Origin: Rosenbergiella epipactidis
GTDB lineage: Bacteria > Pseudomonadota > Gammaproteobacteria > Enterobacterales > Enterobacteriaceae
Length of the DNA: 64,000 bases
Assembly: GCF_018494055.1 (NCBI RefSeq)
Contig: NZ_JABBFQ010000001.1
Coordinates: 62,001-126,000, forward strand
Direction: 5' to 3'
The notes beneath the pieces were generated by a model that searched no databases, had not been told where the DNA came from, and was given only the letters and a program-made list of their open reading frames with translations. Positions 38,274-48,159 of this stretch are shown here, piece by piece. The position numbers were made by a program, and so were the translations under genes. Each line of letters opens with the position of its first letter. Position 1 is the first letter of the stretch.

Positions 38274-39206
38274 ATGACACAGTTTGCTTTTGTTTTTCCC
38301 GGTCAGGGTTCACAGACAGTGGGGATGCTGGCGGAATTAGCCGCTGAGCAGCCGATCATTGAAGCCACTTATGCGCAAGCCTCAGAGGCCCTAGGTTACG
38401 ACTTATGGCAACTGGTTCAACAAGGCCCCGCTGAGGAGCTGAATAAAACCTGGCAAACCCAGCCAGCGTTACTGGCGGCGTCTGTCGCATTATTCCGCTT
38501 ATGGCAACAACAGGGCGGCGCACAGCCTGCGCTGTTGGCTGGACACAGCTTAGGGGAATACTCGGCATTGGTCTGCGCGGGCGTCATTGACTTTGCTGAC
38601 GCGATCCGTTTAGTGGAACTGCGTGGCAAATTGATGCAAGAAGCTGTGCCAGAAGGTACAGGTGCGATGCAAGCGATTATTGGTCTTGACGATGCTGCCA
38701 TTCGTCAAGCCTGCGAAGAGAGTGCTCAAGGGCAAGTTGTATCCCCTGTTAACTTTAACTCTCCAGGTCAAGTGGTAATCGCGGGCAATAAAGAGGCGGT
38801 AGAGCGTGCTGGTGCAGCCTGTAAAGTAGCTGGCGCGAAAAGAGCCTTACCGCTGCCGGTAAGCGTCCCGTCCCACTGCGCGCTTATGAAGCCTGCTGCA
38901 GAAAAATTAGCGGTTGCTTTGCGGGAGATCACTTTCAGTGAGCCTAAAATTTCTGTGGTCAACAATGTTGATGTAAAATGTGAGACGGATGCAGAAGCAA
39001 TTCGTGAGGCATTAGTGCGTCAACTGTACAGCCCAGTACGTTGGACCGAAAGCGTGCAATACATCGCCGCACAAGGTGTGACACAGCTCGTCGAAGTGGG
39101 ACCTGGTAAGGTCCTGACTGGGCTGACAAAAAGAATTGTTGATACGTTAACAGCGTCAGCGATTAACGATCCAGCTGCATTCAGCGCAGCATTGATTAAA
39201 GAATAA
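38274..39206 (+). CDS. fabD: Malonyl-CoA:ACP transacylase
   Basis: Transfers malonyl groups from CoA to ACP. 310 residues; FVFPGQGSQ, active-site Ser92 in GHSLGEYSAL and His201 (SVPSHCALM) are in place. Located between fabH and fabG with short spacers, as in E. coli. Confidence 0.98.
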   Translation: MTQFAFVFPGQGSQTVGMLAELAAEQPIIEATYAQASEALGYDLWQLVQQGPAEELNKTWQTQPALLAASVALFRLWQQQGGAQPALLAGHSLGEYSALVCAGVIDFADAIRLVELRGKLMQEAVPEGTGAMQAIIGLDDAAIRQACEESAQGQVVSPVNFNSPGQVVIAGNKEAVERAGAACKVAGAKRALPLPVSVPSHCALMKPAAEKLAVALREITFSEPKISVVNNVDVKCETDAEAIREALVRQLYSPVRWTESVQYIAAQGVTQLVEVGPGKVLTGLTKRIVDTLTASAINDPAAFSAALIKE

Positions 39207-39216
39207 GAGGAAAAAC

Positions 39217-39951
39217 ATGAACTTCAATGGTAAGATCGCACTCGTTACGGGTGCTAGTCGTGGAATTGGCCGTGCTATTGCTGAGAAATTAGTCGCCGGT
39301 GGCGCAACAGTTATCGGTACGGCGACCAGCGACAGTGGTGCTGAAGCAATCAGTGCCTACCTTGGGGATAAGGGCAAAGGACTGGTTCTCAATGTGACTG
39401 ATGCGGCATCTATCGATGCAGTATTGCAACAAATCCGTGCAGAATTTGGCGAAATTGATATTTTAGTTAATAATGCAGGGGTAACTCGTGATAACCTATT
39501 AATGCGTATGAAGGATGATGAGTGGCAGGATATTCTTGACACGAACCTCACTTCTGTTTTTAGACTATCTAAGGCCGTCCTACGTGCCATGATGAAAAAG
39601 CGCATGGGAAGAATCATTACCATTGGTTCGGTTGTCGGAACAATGGGTAATGCGGGCCAAGCAAACTACGCTGCTGCAAAGGCGGGTTTAATTGGCTTTA
39701 GCAAATCACTGGCGCGAGAAGTTGCGTCACGTGGTATTACTGTGAACGTTGTGGCTCCTGGTTTCATCGAAACCGACATGACGCGAGCACTGAATGAAGA
39801 GCAACGATCTGGTATTTTGGCAGAAGTTCCTGCTGCCCGTTTAGGGGAGCCTCAGGAAATTGCTAACGCTGTGGCCTTCTTAGCCTCTGACGAAGCAAGT
39901 TACATCACTGGTGAAACTTTGCACGTCAATGGCGGGATGTACATGGTCTGA
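39217..39951 (+). CDS. fabG: 3-oxoacyl-ACP reductase
   Basis: NADPH-dependent ketoreductase of the fatty-acid cycle, 244 residues. NADP loop TGASRGIG (11-18), NNAG (85-88), and catalytic Ser138, Tyr151 and Lys155, all numbered as in E. coli. AGAGGAAAAAC before the ATG. A 148-bp spacer with its own probable promoter separates it from acpP. Confidence 0.98.
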   Translation: MNFNGKIALVTGASRGIGRAIAEKLVAGGATVIGTATSDSGAEAISAYLGDKGKGLVLNVTDAASIDAVLQQIRAEFGEIDILVNNAGVTRDNLLMRMKDDEWQDILDTNLTSVFRLSKAVLRAMMKKRMGRIITIGSVVGTMGNAGQANYAAAKAGLIGFSKSLAREVASRGITVNVVAPGFIETDMTRALNEEQRSGILAEVPAARLGEPQEIANAVAFLASDEASYITGETLHVNGGMYMV

Positions 39952-39971
39952 TCTGCTTCAAATTATTATTT

Positions 39972-39999
39972 TTGCGAATTATTGTACAAAAAATACTAA
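39972..39999 (+). promoter_or_regulatory. Candidate acpP promoter
   Basis: TTGCGA (39972-39977), 16-base spacer, TACTAA (39994-39999) in the AT-rich fabG-acpP spacer, about 95 bp before acpP. E. coli acpP is known to have its own promoter here; the exact hexamers are a guess. Confidence 0.4.
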
Positions 40000-40099
40000 T
40001 TTGTCGTCAGAAAAGCAGGGAAGTAGTTGCATCTTTTTAAACATTTTATAAACTACGAAAACCGTCGCATTAGCGAGTTTTGATAGGAAATTAAATAGT

Positions 40100-40336
40100 A
40101 TGAGCGATATCGAACAACGCGTTAAGAAAATCATTGCTGAGCAGCTGGGTGTTAAAGAAGATGAAGTGATCAACTCTGCTTCTTTCGTAGAAGACCTGGG
40201 TGCTGATTCTCTTGACACCGTTGAGCTGGTAATGGCTCTGGAAGAAGAGTTTGATACTGAGATTCCAGACGAAGAAGCTGAGAAAATCACTACCGTACAG
40301 GCAGCGATCGACTACATCAATAGCCATCAGGGCTAA
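40100..40336 (+). CDS. acpP: Acyl carrier protein
   Basis: 78-residue acidic carrier; the 4'-phosphopantetheine attachment serine is Ser37 (Ser36 without Met) in [10 protein letters not shown]. Almost identical to E. coli AcpP, with a single-block difference at the end (INSHQG). TAGGAAAT lies before the ATG. Very high expression is expected. Confidence 0.99.
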   Translation: MSDIEQRVKKIIAEQLGVKEDEVINSASFVEDLGADSLDTVELVMALEEEFDTEIPDEEAEKITTVQAAIDYINSHQG

Positions 40337-40344
40337 TGAACACC

Positions 40345-40370
40345 TTCAGGCGGTCACTCGACCGCCTGAA
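40345..40370 (+). terminator. Hairpin between acpP and fabF
   Basis: 11-bp perfect stem TTCAGGCGGTC (40345-40355) and GACCGCCTGAA (40360-40370) with an ACTC loop, then ATTTATT. Likely a partial terminator or RNA-stabilising stem that makes acpP mRNA more abundant than fabF. Confidence 0.72.
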
Positions 40371-40420
40371 ATTTATTCCGTCCCACGAAGAATAATTATT
40401 CCCCTCCCTGGAGGACGAAC

Positions 40421-41659
40421 GTGTCTAAGCGTCGTGTAGTTGTGACCGGTCTTGGCATGTTGTCTCCTGTCGGCAATACAGTAGAGTCTACCTGGAATTC
40501 TCTCCTAGCCGGTCAGAGCGGCATCAACCTGATTGACCATTTTGATACTAGTTCTTATGCAACCCGTTTTGCAGGAACAGTAAAAGATTTTAATTGTGAT
40601 GAGATCATCTCGCGTAAAGAACAACGTAAAATGGATATGTTTATCCAATACGGTATCGTGGCGGGTGTTCAAGCATTACAAGACTCTGGAATTACCGTTA
40701 CCGAACAAAATGCCCACCGTATTGGTGCCGCCATTGGTTCGGGTATTGGTGGACTTGGCCTGATTGAAGAGAACCATGCAGCCTTGACCAAAGGTGGACC
40801 GCGTAAAATCAGTCCATTCTTCGTCCCTAGTACTATCGTCAATATGGTGGCAGGTCATCTCACCATTATGTACGGTCTGAAAGGGCCAAGCATCTGTATT
40901 GCGACGGCGTGTACGTCCGGTGTTCATAATATCGGTCATGCAGCACGTATGATTGCTTACAACGATGCTGACGTGATGTTAGCCGGTGGAGCAGAAAAGG
41001 GGAGTACTCCTCTTGGTGTCGGCGGTTTCGGCGCGGCCCGTGCGCTCTCAACACATAACGATAACCCTCAGGCGGCGAGTCGTCCTTGGGACAAAGATCG
41101 TGATGGATTCGTGTTGGGCGACGGTGCTGGAGTGTTGGTCCTCGAAGAGTACGAGCACGCGAAAGCCCGTGGCGCAAAAATTTATGCTGAATTGGTCGGT
41201 TTTGGGATGAGCAGCGATGCCTATCACATGACTTCCCCACCTGAAAATGGTGAAGGGGCAGCACAAGCAATGCATAATGCGTTGAATGATGCACAACTGA
41301 ATGCTGATCAGATTGGCTATGTGAATGCACACGGCACTTCAACCCCAGCGGGTGATTTAGCCGAGTGCCAAGCCGTTAAATCAGTATTTGGTCAAGATAC
41401 CAAGGTGTTGGTCAGCTCGACAAAATCGATGACTGGACATCTGCTGGGTGCAGCAGGGGCCGTCGAATCGATTTACTCTATTCTGGCCTTACGTGATCAA
41501 GCGATCCCGCCGACCTTGAATCTGGATAATCCAGATGTGGGCTGTGATCTCGATTTCGTGCCACACACTGCACGTCAGGTTTCTGGCCTTGAGTATTCAC
41601 TTTGTAACTCATTTGGGTTCGGTGGAACAAATGGTTCATTGATCTTCCGTAAGATCTAA
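40421..41659 (+). CDS. fabF: Beta-ketoacyl-ACP synthase II
   Basis: Elongating condensing enzyme needed for temperature control of membrane lipids. 412 residues; active-site Cys164 (ATACTSG; C163 without Met), [11 protein letters not shown] and [11 protein letters not shown] supply the two histidines. Start is GTG at 40421 after GGAGG, as in other enterics. A strong terminator follows. Confidence 0.98.
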   Translation: MSKRRVVVTGLGMLSPVGNTVESTWNSLLAGQSGINLIDHFDTSSYATRFAGTVKDFNCDEIISRKEQRKMDMFIQYGIVAGVQALQDSGITVTEQNAHRIGAAIGSGIGGLGLIEENHAALTKGGPRKISPFFVPSTIVNMVAGHLTIMYGLKGPSICIATACTSGVHNIGHAARMIAYNDADVMLAGGAEKGSTPLGVGGFGAARALSTHNDNPQAASRPWDKDRDGFVLGDGAGVLVLEEYEHAKARGAKIYAELVGFGMSSDAYHMTSPPENGEGAAQAMHNALNDAQLNADQIGYVNAHGTSTPAGDLAECQAVKSVFGQDTKVLVSSTKSMTGHLLGAAGAVESIYSILALRDQAIPPTLNLDNPDVGCDLDFVPHTARQVSGLEYSLCNSFGFGGTNGSLIFRKI

Positions 41660-41673
41660 ATGCTGACTCCATC

Positions 41674-41702
41674 AAAAAGCCCGTCTGACGGGCTTTTTTT
41701 TT
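41674..41702 (+). terminator. Rho-independent terminator of fabF
   Basis: AAAAAGCCCGT / ACGGGCTTTTT stem of 11 bp with a CTG loop and a nine-base T run, 14 bases after the fabF stop. Confidence 0.95.
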
Positions 41703-41723
41703 GCCAACGCTAAGGCCTCTTGT

Positions 41724-42533
41724 ATGCAGCTGATCAATGGTGTTAACACATCTCAACTCTCAAGTCTCGACCGTGGCTTACAATTCGGAGATGGCTGTTT
41801 TACAACAGCACAGGTGGCGGCAGGTCAGGTGCGCCACTTGGCACACCATCTGGCACGATTGGCGCGTGATAGCCAGCGCTTGGGTATTGTATTTGATGCG
41901 TGGCCCGAGTTAACGCAAGAAATTACTGCATTGGCCTCGCAGTGTGACTTAGGGGTGCTGAAGATCCTTTTAACCCGTGGCAGTGGGGGAAGGGGCTACA
42001 GTACTGCAGGCTGTACAGCGACGCAACGTATCCTGACCTTAGCGCCTTATCCCTCGCATTATGCTGCGTGGCAACAGCAAGGCGTCTCCCTCATCACCAG
42101 CCCAATACCTTTAGGGATGAACCCTTATCTAGCCGGGATCAAACATCTCAACCGTTTAGAGCAGGTGTTAATCAAGCAGCATCTTGACCGCCAAGCCGCG
42201 CAAGAAGCCCTGGTACTCGATTCTCAAGGTAATGTGGTGGAGTGTTGTGCCGCGAATATCCTGTGGCGTAAAGGGCGACAGCTTTATACCCCGGCGCTAA
42301 CCCACAGTGGCGTTGAAGGAATAATGAAAGGCTTAGTGATTGAAGCCTTGCAGGCGGAAGGGTACCATTGCAGCCACGTCACCCAAGCGCCGACCGCGCT
42401 TGAACAGGCTGACGAAGTCATTATCTGTAATGCGTTAATGCCCGTGCTTCCCGTCATCCGTATTGACCAGTGGCAATATCAACCCGGTGAGGCGATGGCA
42501 ACACTGATTAAATTAGGATTTACTGCGAGTTAA
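41724..42533 (+). CDS. pabC: Aminodeoxychorismate lyase
   Basis: PLP enzyme releasing 4-aminobenzoate and pyruvate in folate synthesis. 269 residues as in E. coli. LDRGLQFGDGCFTT, RGSGGRGY, the PLP lysine in AGIKHLNRLEQ and the DEVIICNALMPVLP end are conserved. Four bases before mltG, so likely one transcript with mltG-tmk-holB. Confidence 0.94.
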   Translation: MQLINGVNTSQLSSLDRGLQFGDGCFTTAQVAAGQVRHLAHHLARLARDSQRLGIVFDAWPELTQEITALASQCDLGVLKILLTRGSGGRGYSTAGCTATQRILTLAPYPSHYAAWQQQGVSLITSPIPLGMNPYLAGIKHLNRLEQVLIKQHLDRQAAQEALVLDSQGNVVECCAANILWRKGRQLYTPALTHSGVEGIMKGLVIEALQAEGYHCSHVTQAPTALEQADEVIICNALMPVLPVIRIDQWQYQPGEAMATLIKLGFTAS

Positions 42534-42536
42534 GTT

Positions 42537-43562
42537 ATGCAGAAAAAAAGTAAGGGCCTATTAGGCTTAGTTATTTTATGTGTGATCTTGGCAACCGCTG
42601 GCCTCTGGCAGGTCAAGCGCTTTGCTGCGCATCCGTTATTAATCCAGCAAGAAACGATTTATACCTTGCCCGCCGGATCGGGGCGCCTGGTGTTAGAGCA
42701 ACAACTCGAATCTCAGCACATTGTGCCGCGCGGCCCATGGTTTGGTTGGTTATTGAAGGTCGAACCACAGCTATCGAAATTTAAAGCCGGTACCTATCGT
42801 TTAACGCCGGGAATGACGGTCCGTCAACTTCTGGCCCTATTAGCCAGCGGCAAAGAAGCGCAATTCCCTGTGCGTTTCGTCGAAGGTCAACGAATCGAAG
42901 AGTGGTTGAAGACGTTACGTAATGCGCCGTGGATCACTCATCAACTTGCCGATGACCAGTTAACCACTGTGGCGAAAGCGCTGGGTATGCAAACCTCCGA
43001 GTTAGAGGGTGGCTTCTACCCTGACACTTACTACTATACCGCGAAACGATCCGATATCAGCTTGTTGAAACAGGCACGCCAGCGCATGGTGCAGCTTCAA
43101 CAGTCTGTCTGGCAACAACGTGAGGCCGGTCTGCCTTATCAAGATCTCAATCAACTGGTAACCATGGCCTCGATTATCGAAAAAGAGACCGCGGTATCGG
43201 CGGAGCGCGGTAAAGTGGCCTCGGTATTTGTCAATCGTCTGCGTAAAGGGATGCGCCTGCAAACTGATCCGACGGTGATCTATGGCCTGGGCAGTGCCTT
43301 TACCGGGGTTTTAACGCGTAGTGATTTAGAAAAACCCACCGCTTACAACACTTATATTATTCCTGGATTGCCCCCTGGGCCGATTGCTATCCCTAGCCGC
43401 GCTTCGCTGGAAGCAGCCGCGCATCCAGAAAAAAGTGACTTACTCTATTTTGTTGCGAATGGTCAGGGGGGGCACACTTTTACCTCGACCCTCGCCAATC
43501 ATAATCAAGCCGTCAAAGCGTGGCGCAAAGTTGAAAATGAGCGTAAAACCAGTGAAAAGTAA
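42537..43562 (+). CDS. mltG: Endolytic peptidoglycan transglycosylase MltG
   Basis: Inner-membrane enzyme that cuts nascent glycan strands and sets their length (YceG). 341 residues: one N-terminal transmembrane helix (about 7-25), LysM-like region ([17 protein letters not shown]), and the YceG domain with the catalytic-glutamate motif IIEKET (213-218) and [20 protein letters not shown]. Its 3' end overlaps tmk. Confidence 0.95.
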   Translation: MQKKSKGLLGLVILCVILATAGLWQVKRFAAHPLLIQQETIYTLPAGSGRLVLEQQLESQHIVPRGPWFGWLLKVEPQLSKFKAGTYRLTPGMTVRQLLALLASGKEAQFPVRFVEGQRIEEWLKTLRNAPWITHQLADDQLTTVAKALGMQTSELEGGFYPDTYYYTAKRSDISLLKQARQRMVQLQQSVWQQREAGLPYQDLNQLVTMASIIEKETAVSAERGKVASVFVNRLRKGMRLQTDPTVIYGLGSAFTGVLTRSDLEKPTAYNTYIIPGLPPGPIAIPSRASLEAAAHPEKSDLLYFVANGQGGHTFTSTLANHNQAVKAWRKVENERKTSEK

Positions 43563-44184
43563 ATTCATTGTGATTGAAGGTTTAGAAGGCGCAGGGAAAA
43601 CCACTGTTCGCGATAAAGTCGTGAGCGAATTACACGCGCACGGCATTACCGATATTGTCTTTACCCGCGAACCCGGCGGTACACCGCTGGCCGAAGCCTT
43701 ACGGCAGATAGTCAAAGAGGGGATCGAAGGGGAGAGCATTACCGCCAATGCCGAACTGCTCTTACTCTATGCGGCACGAGTACAACTGGTCGAGACCGTC
43801 ATCAAACCCGCCTTAGCACGAGGTGCTTGGGTGGTAGGGGATCGTCATGATCTCTCCTCACAAGCCTATCAAGGCGGCGGACGGGGGCTTGATACCGTGA
43901 TGATGCAGACGATCAAACAGTCGGTCTTGGGCGATTTCGCCCCGGATATGACGTTGTATCTTGATGTCACTCCGGAAATCGGCCTGTCTCGTGCCCGTGC
44001 ACGGGGGCAGTTGGATCGCATTGAGCAAGAGTCATTAGCTTTCTTTCATCGTGCTCATCAGCGTTACAGGGCGCTCGCGGCAAGTGATAGCAGCATCTTG
44101 ACGATTGATGCCACACAGCCCCAGCCGCAAGTACAGCAAGCGGTACAAGATATTCTGCGCCGCTGGCTTAAGGAACAGCAGTAA
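43552..44184 (+). CDS. tmk: Thymidylate kinase
   Basis: Phosphorylates dTMP to dTDP. 210 residues from the GTG at 43552, which gives the family start [10 protein letters not shown]; an ATG five codons upstream (43537) is the alternative and neither has a strong ribosome-binding site. P-loop GLEGAGKT (9-16), [28 protein letters not shown] and the LID arginines ([14 protein letters not shown]) are visible. Overlaps mltG by 11 bases and holB by one. Confidence 0.95.
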   Translation: MKSKFIVIEGLEGAGKTTVRDKVVSELHAHGITDIVFTREPGGTPLAEALRQIVKEGIEGESITANAELLLLYAARVQLVETVIKPALARGAWVVGDRHDLSSQAYQGGGRGLDTVMMQTIKQSVLGDFAPDMTLYLDVTPEIGLSRARARGQLDRIEQESLAFFHRAHQRYRALAASDSSILTIDATQPQPQVQQAVQDILRRWLKEQQ

Positions 44185-45161
44185 TGCAATGGTTTCCGTG
44201 GTTAACGCCCTATTATAAGCAGCTGATTGCACAGCATCAGACGCAACAGGCCCATCCTGCACAGATAGTGCATGCTCATGAAGGCATGGGTGCGGAAGCC
44301 TTGGTATGGGGCGTTGCACGCTGGTTATTATGTGAAACACCTCAAGGGCATAAAGCCTGTGGTCACTGCCACGGTTGCCAGCTTATGTTGGCGAATAACC
44401 ATCCTGACTGGTATCCCATTGCTGCCGAAAAAGGTAAACAGATTATTGGTATCGATGTGATCCGTGAAACCTGCGAGAAAGTGTGGCATTCGCCGCAGCA
44501 AGGGGGGGCGCGGGTGGTGTGGATTGATGGGGCCCAGCGGCTGTCCGAATCGGCGGTTAACGCCTTACTGAAAACGGTCGAAGAGCCGCCAGCAAACTGT
44601 TGGTTTTTATTCACCACGCCACACTTAAGTCAATTGCCTGCGACCCTGCGTAGCCGCTGCGTGGTTACCCCTATTCGTGCACCCGAAGAGTCGCAAGGAT
44701 TGGCTTGGCTAGCGCGTGAAAGCCAATTACCTGAGCAAACATTATTAACAGCGCTACGCTTAAGCGGCGGGGCACCGGCACAAGCGCTTGCGTTAATAAA
44801 CGCCCCGCGTTGGCAAAAGCGAAGTCAATTAGCGGAAGCGTTACGCACCGCGTTGCCACGACAGCCTATGCAGCTGCTTCCTCTGTTAGTGGATGAGCCA
44901 AGCAGCGAAAAAATCTATTGGCTGATGGCTTTTCTGCTCGATGCGCTAAAATTACAGCGTGGCAGTCAGGCATGGTTAACGCACGTCGACGGGTATGAGG
45001 CCAGTCACTATTTGACGACGCTGATGGACGAACACCGCTTGCAGCAGATGATTGTGCGGTGTCGTGACTGCCATGCATTATTGACGCAAACCCCGCAAGT
45101 CAACACCGAGTTGGTGATTAGCGACCTGTTAGTGGCGTGGGAAACGCTGTTAGATAATTAA
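44184..45161 (+). CDS. holB: DNA polymerase III delta-prime subunit
   Basis: Clamp-loader subunit, 325 residues. ATPase-like fold with the zinc-binding cysteines (CETPQGHKACGHCHGC) and the DGAQRLSESAVNALLKTVEEPPANCWF sensor region. The P-loop is degenerate, as expected for delta-prime. TAATG overlap with tmk implies translational coupling. Confidence 0.95.
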   Translation: MQWFPWLTPYYKQLIAQHQTQQAHPAQIVHAHEGMGAEALVWGVARWLLCETPQGHKACGHCHGCQLMLANNHPDWYPIAAEKGKQIIGIDVIRETCEKVWHSPQQGGARVVWIDGAQRLSESAVNALLKTVEEPPANCWFLFTTPHLSQLPATLRSRCVVTPIRAPEESQGLAWLARESQLPEQTLLTALRLSGGAPAQALALINAPRWQKRSQLAEALRTALPRQPMQLLPLLVDEPSSEKIYWLMAFLLDALKLQRGSQAWLTHVDGYEASHYLTTLMDEHRLQQMIVRCRDCHALLTQTPQVNTELVISDLLVAWETLLDN

Positions 45162-45182
45162 TATTAAGTGATAGAGAGAATT

Positions 45183-45983
45183 ATGTTTTTAGTGGATTCG
45201 CACTGCCATGTTGATGGCTTAGATTACGAGAAAGAACATCAGAACCTGGCTGAAGTGATCGGTAAGGCTCAGGCGCGTGACGTCCAGTTTATGTTGGCGG
45301 TCTCCACCACGCTGAGCGCCTTTCCTGCCTTACAACAACTTACCGCGGATCACGCACAGGTCGTGCTCTCCTGCGGTGTTCACCCTCTCAATCTTGACGA
45401 TGATTGGGATATCGAGCGCCTTCATGCTTATGCGAGTGATCCAAACGTGGTGGCATTAGGGGAAACCGGGCTGGATTATTTCTACCATAAGACGCCAGAG
45501 CTGTGGGCGATTCAGCAACAAGCGTTTCGCGACCATCTAGACGTCGCCTGTCAGCTTAACAAGCCGGTAATTGTGCACACTCGTGATGCGCGCGAAGACA
45601 CGATCAGCTTATTGGCAGAAAATCATGTCGATCGCTGTGGTGGCGTGCTGCACTGTTTCACCGAAGACCGTGAGACGGCGAAAAGATTGTTAGACTTGGG
45701 GATGTATATCTCTTTTTCCGGGATTTTAACCTTCAAGAATGCGGAGCAGATCCGTGAAGCCGCGCGTTATGTACCGATGGATAGAATTTTGGTCGAGACA
45801 GACTCTCCCTACTTAGCCCCGGTGCCGTATCGCGGTAAAGCGAATCAACCAGCCTATACCCGTGATGTCGCCGACTATTTGGCGGTGGTCAAAGGTCTCA
45901 GTATTGAGCAAGTCGCTGAGCAAACTACGGAAAACTTTGCTAAATTATTTAATATTGCCCCTGAGCGCTTAACGCTATCGTAA
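45183..45983 (+). CDS. ycfH: TatD-family metal-dependent hydrolase YcfH
   Basis: TatD DNase-family TIM-barrel hydrolase, 266 residues. Metal ligands are visible in DSHCHVDG, GETGLDYFY, VHTRDA, HCF and ETDSPYLAP. ATG 45183 fits the family start MFLVDSHCH. In E. coli ptsG follows immediately; here only 47 bases and a hairpin separate it from hinT. Confidence 0.94.
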   Translation: MFLVDSHCHVDGLDYEKEHQNLAEVIGKAQARDVQFMLAVSTTLSAFPALQQLTADHAQVVLSCGVHPLNLDDDWDIERLHAYASDPNVVALGETGLDYFYHKTPELWAIQQQAFRDHLDVACQLNKPVIVHTRDAREDTISLLAENHVDRCGGVLHCFTEDRETAKRLLDLGMYISFSGILTFKNAEQIREAARYVPMDRILVETDSPYLAPVPYRGKANQPAYTRDVADYLAVVKGLSIEQVAEQTTENFAKLFNIAPERLTLS

Positions 45984-45988
45984 TATAA

Positions 45989-46007
45989 CTCGCCGCGTTG
46001 CGGCGAG
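45989..46007. terminator. Hairpin in the ycfH-hinT spacer (ptsG slot)
   Basis: Stem CTCGCCGC/GCGGCGAG, 8 bp, loop GTT, 5 bases after ycfH. No T tract, so it may be a weak terminator or a stability hairpin. It stands where ptsG is found in E. coli. Confidence 0.5.
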
Positions 46008-46030
46008 ATGACCTAAAGGAATGATTGACC

Positions 46031-46381
46031 ATGGCAGAAGAGACGATTTTCAGTAAGATTATTCGCGACGAAATTCCCGCACAAAAATTGTATCAAGACG
46101 AATTAGTGACGGCATTTCGTGATATCTCCCCGCAAGCGCCGAGTCATATCTTAATTATCCCTAACATTCTTATTCCTACCGTTAACGATGTTAAGGCGGA
46201 ACATGAACTCGCGTTAGGACGCATGATGACGGTAGCGGCTAAGCTCGCGAAGGAAGAGGGCATTGCACAGGATGGTTACCGTCTGATTATCAATTGTAAT
46301 CAACATGGTGGCCAAGAGGTCTATCATATCCATATGCATCTGGTAGGTGGAAAACCCCTCGGACCGATGCTGACACGCTAA
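46031..46381 (+). CDS. hinT: HIT-family purine nucleoside phosphoramidase
   Basis: 116-residue HIT hydrolase that cleaves adenosine 5'-phosphoramidates, including aminoacyl-AMP. The histidine triad is His99-x-His101-x-His103 ([11 protein letters not shown]). ATG 46031 matches the family start MAEETIF; a TTG two codons upstream sits closer to AAAGGA. First gene of a hinT-ycfL-lpoB-thiK-nagZ run. Confidence 0.96.
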   Translation: MAEETIFSKIIRDEIPAQKLYQDELVTAFRDISPQAPSHILIIPNILIPTVNDVKAEHELALGRMMTVAAKLAKEEGIAQDGYRLIINCNQHGGQEVYHIHMHLVGGKPLGPMLTR

Positions 46382-46398
46382 TCAATCGGAGTCGAACC

Positions 46399-46764
46399 AT
46401 GCGCTTTTTATGTGTGTTAGCCCTCTCTGTCATCGGAATGGTCGGCTGTAGCAGTAAACCGCCCGCCATCACTATTTCACAGCCATTGGTCATGGGGTCT
46501 GAGGTACTTTCTGCAGGCATTACTGCCGATGCGCCAGTGATTAACGGTGATCAAGCGCCTGCGGCAACCACGCGCGTTTATAACGACCGGGATGTTCCAG
46601 TCACCATTCATTACCACTATTTTTGGTACGATGAACAAGGATTGGATATCCCACACGATGCGAAACGGCAATTCATGCGTGTTCCTGCGCACAGTTCGAC
46701 CGAACTCCTTTCTTCCTCTGGCAGCGTGAATGCGCGTCAGGTTCGTATCTATATTTCTCTCTGA
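46399..46764 (+). CDS. ycfL: YcfL family lipoprotein (DUF1425)
   Basis: 121-residue lipoprotein of unknown role, lipobox MVGC (Cys17). The C-terminal HYHYFWYDEQGLDI motif is characteristic. Always near lpoB in enterics; it ends 10 bases before lpoB, suggesting one operon. Confidence 0.9.
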   Translation: MRFLCVLALSVIGMVGCSSKPPAITISQPLVMGSEVLSAGITADAPVINGDQAPAATTRVYNDRDVPVTIHYHYFWYDEQGLDIPHDAKRQFMRVPAHSSTELLSSSGSVNARQVRIYISL

Positions 46765-46774
46765 GGGCATTACC

Positions 46775-47380
46775 GTGACTAAATACTTAAAATATAGCAG
46801 CTCACTACTCTTCGCTTGTTTACTCAGTGGTTGTGTCTTGAATCAATCGCAACAACCGGCTCCGGTAGAGCAAGGGAATGGCAGCACCCAGCCCCCCTTA
46901 ACGACTAAGCCTGGGCAGAACACGCCACCCGTGACGCAACCGCAACCCGTACCGGAAGCCCCTAAGCTGACTTCGATCGATTGGCCTGCAACGGTCCAAC
47001 CTTTGGTAAGCAAAATGGTGAGTACTAAAGGGATTGCCTCCGGTAGCGTGTTGTTAGTTGACCGCATTAAAAACAGCACCAATGGCTCGATTCAAAGCGA
47101 CAACGCGAATAGCGCGTTAAATCAAGCCTTATCTGGCTCCTCTTTTAGCTTAGTGACGGCTGAGCAGCTGGCGCAAGCGAAGAAGACCTTAGGAATTTCA
47201 CCGAACGATAGCTTGAACTCTCGCGGTAAAGCGATCGGTCTTGCGCGTAATCTGAATGCGCAATACGTCCTGTACACCACCACTCGCGGCGATGTAAAAG
47301 CGGCGCGCGTACAAATGCAGTTAATGTTAGTGAACACGGGCGAAATTATCTGGACAGGCAGTGGCAAAGCCAGTTACTAA
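46775..47380 (+). CDS. lpoB: Penicillin-binding protein activator LpoB
   Basis: Outer-membrane lipoprotein activating PBP1B for peptidoglycan synthesis. 201 residues from GTG 46775 (GAGGG site 7 bases upstream); lipobox LSGC (about residue 20), a Pro/Gln-rich linker reaching through the periplasm, then the folded domain with GSVLLVDRIKNSTNGSI and ISPNDSLNSRGKAIGLARNL. The earlier in-frame start at 46730 overlaps ycfL and is rejected. Confidence 0.94.
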   Translation: MTKYLKYSSSLLFACLLSGCVLNQSQQPAPVEQGNGSTQPPLTTKPGQNTPPVTQPQPVPEAPKLTSIDWPATVQPLVSKMVSTKGIASGSVLLVDRIKNSTNGSIQSDNANSALNQALSGSSFSLVTAEQLAQAKKTLGISPNDSLNSRGKAIGLARNLNAQYVLYTTTRGDVKAARVQMQLMLVNTGEIIWTGSGKASY

Positions 47381-48137
47381 CGTCCATTACCAGCTATTGC
47401 CGGGGCTTTCCGGCAATAGCTGGCGTGACCTAGACAAGCATGAAGACGTCTACCGCTTTACACCCACACAACCGCTCCCTTTTGTGAACCGCCAGCGTGA
47501 AGGTCGAATTCTTCGTCAGCTCCGCCCTAGCCAACTTGCTCCTTGGCCTAAAGGCTATCAGTCAGGACGGCTGACGGTGGAGTGGATTAAGGGTGAACCA
47601 CTGGCGAAAGAGCGGTTTATTGCGCAGAATCCTGAGCTATTGCAACTGATTATCCGTCTGCATCAGCAACCGTTATTCGGCTATCGCTTGCCGCTGTGGT
47701 CACTGCTGCAGCGCTATTGGCAACTTTGTCGGCAGCATCACCCCCGTTGGTTACGGGAATTAAAACGATTACAACGCCTTGGCGAGCCACGGCCACTTCG
47801 CCTAGTTCCTCTCCATATGGACCTCCATCCCGGGAATATTATTCAGAGCGATAAGGGCTTGAGGTTAATCGATTGGGAATACAGCGCGGATGGCGATATT
47901 GCGCTGGAACTCGCCACCCTGTGTCTACAGAATGCCGATCACTCAGAGGCATGGATCGAGGCTTATGCCAATGCCTTTGCGCTGGAGAGCACGCAGTTGC
48001 GGTCGCAGGTCAAGCGCTGGCGACCTTGGTTATTACTGTTACAAGCCAGTTGGTTCCAATTGCGGGCTGAACAAACCCAATGTGCCGCGATGACCAAGCA
48101 GGCGGCAGAGAGTTGGCGATACCTTTTACCTTCTTGA
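47361..48137 (+). CDS. thiK: Thiamine kinase
   Basis: Aminoglycoside-phosphotransferase-fold kinase salvaging thiamine, 258 residues. HMDLHPGN (catalytic Asp and Asn) and [17 protein letters not shown] (metal Asp) are clear; the N-lobe is diverged from E. coli. Starts with GTG, overlapping the lpoB end by 20 bases. Confidence 0.88.
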   Translation: MAKPVTNVHYQLLPGLSGNSWRDLDKHEDVYRFTPTQPLPFVNRQREGRILRQLRPSQLAPWPKGYQSGRLTVEWIKGEPLAKERFIAQNPELLQLIIRLHQQPLFGYRLPLWSLLQRYWQLCRQHHPRWLRELKRLQRLGEPRPLRLVPLHMDLHPGNIIQSDKGLRLIDWEYSADGDIALELATLCLQNADHSEAWIEAYANAFALESTQLRSQVKRWRPWLLLLQASWFQLRAEQTQCAAMTKQAAESWRYLLPS

Positions 48138-48159
48138 ATTGAGTACGATAGGACAAAAC

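Noticed and set aside
40866-41342. 158-codon ORF antisense to fabF
   Set aside because: Fully inside an essential, highly conserved gene, His/Arg-rich, no homology recognised.
43384-43551. Long N-terminal extension of tmk
   Set aside because: It runs in another frame of mltG and precedes the conserved kinase start; family length supports 43552.
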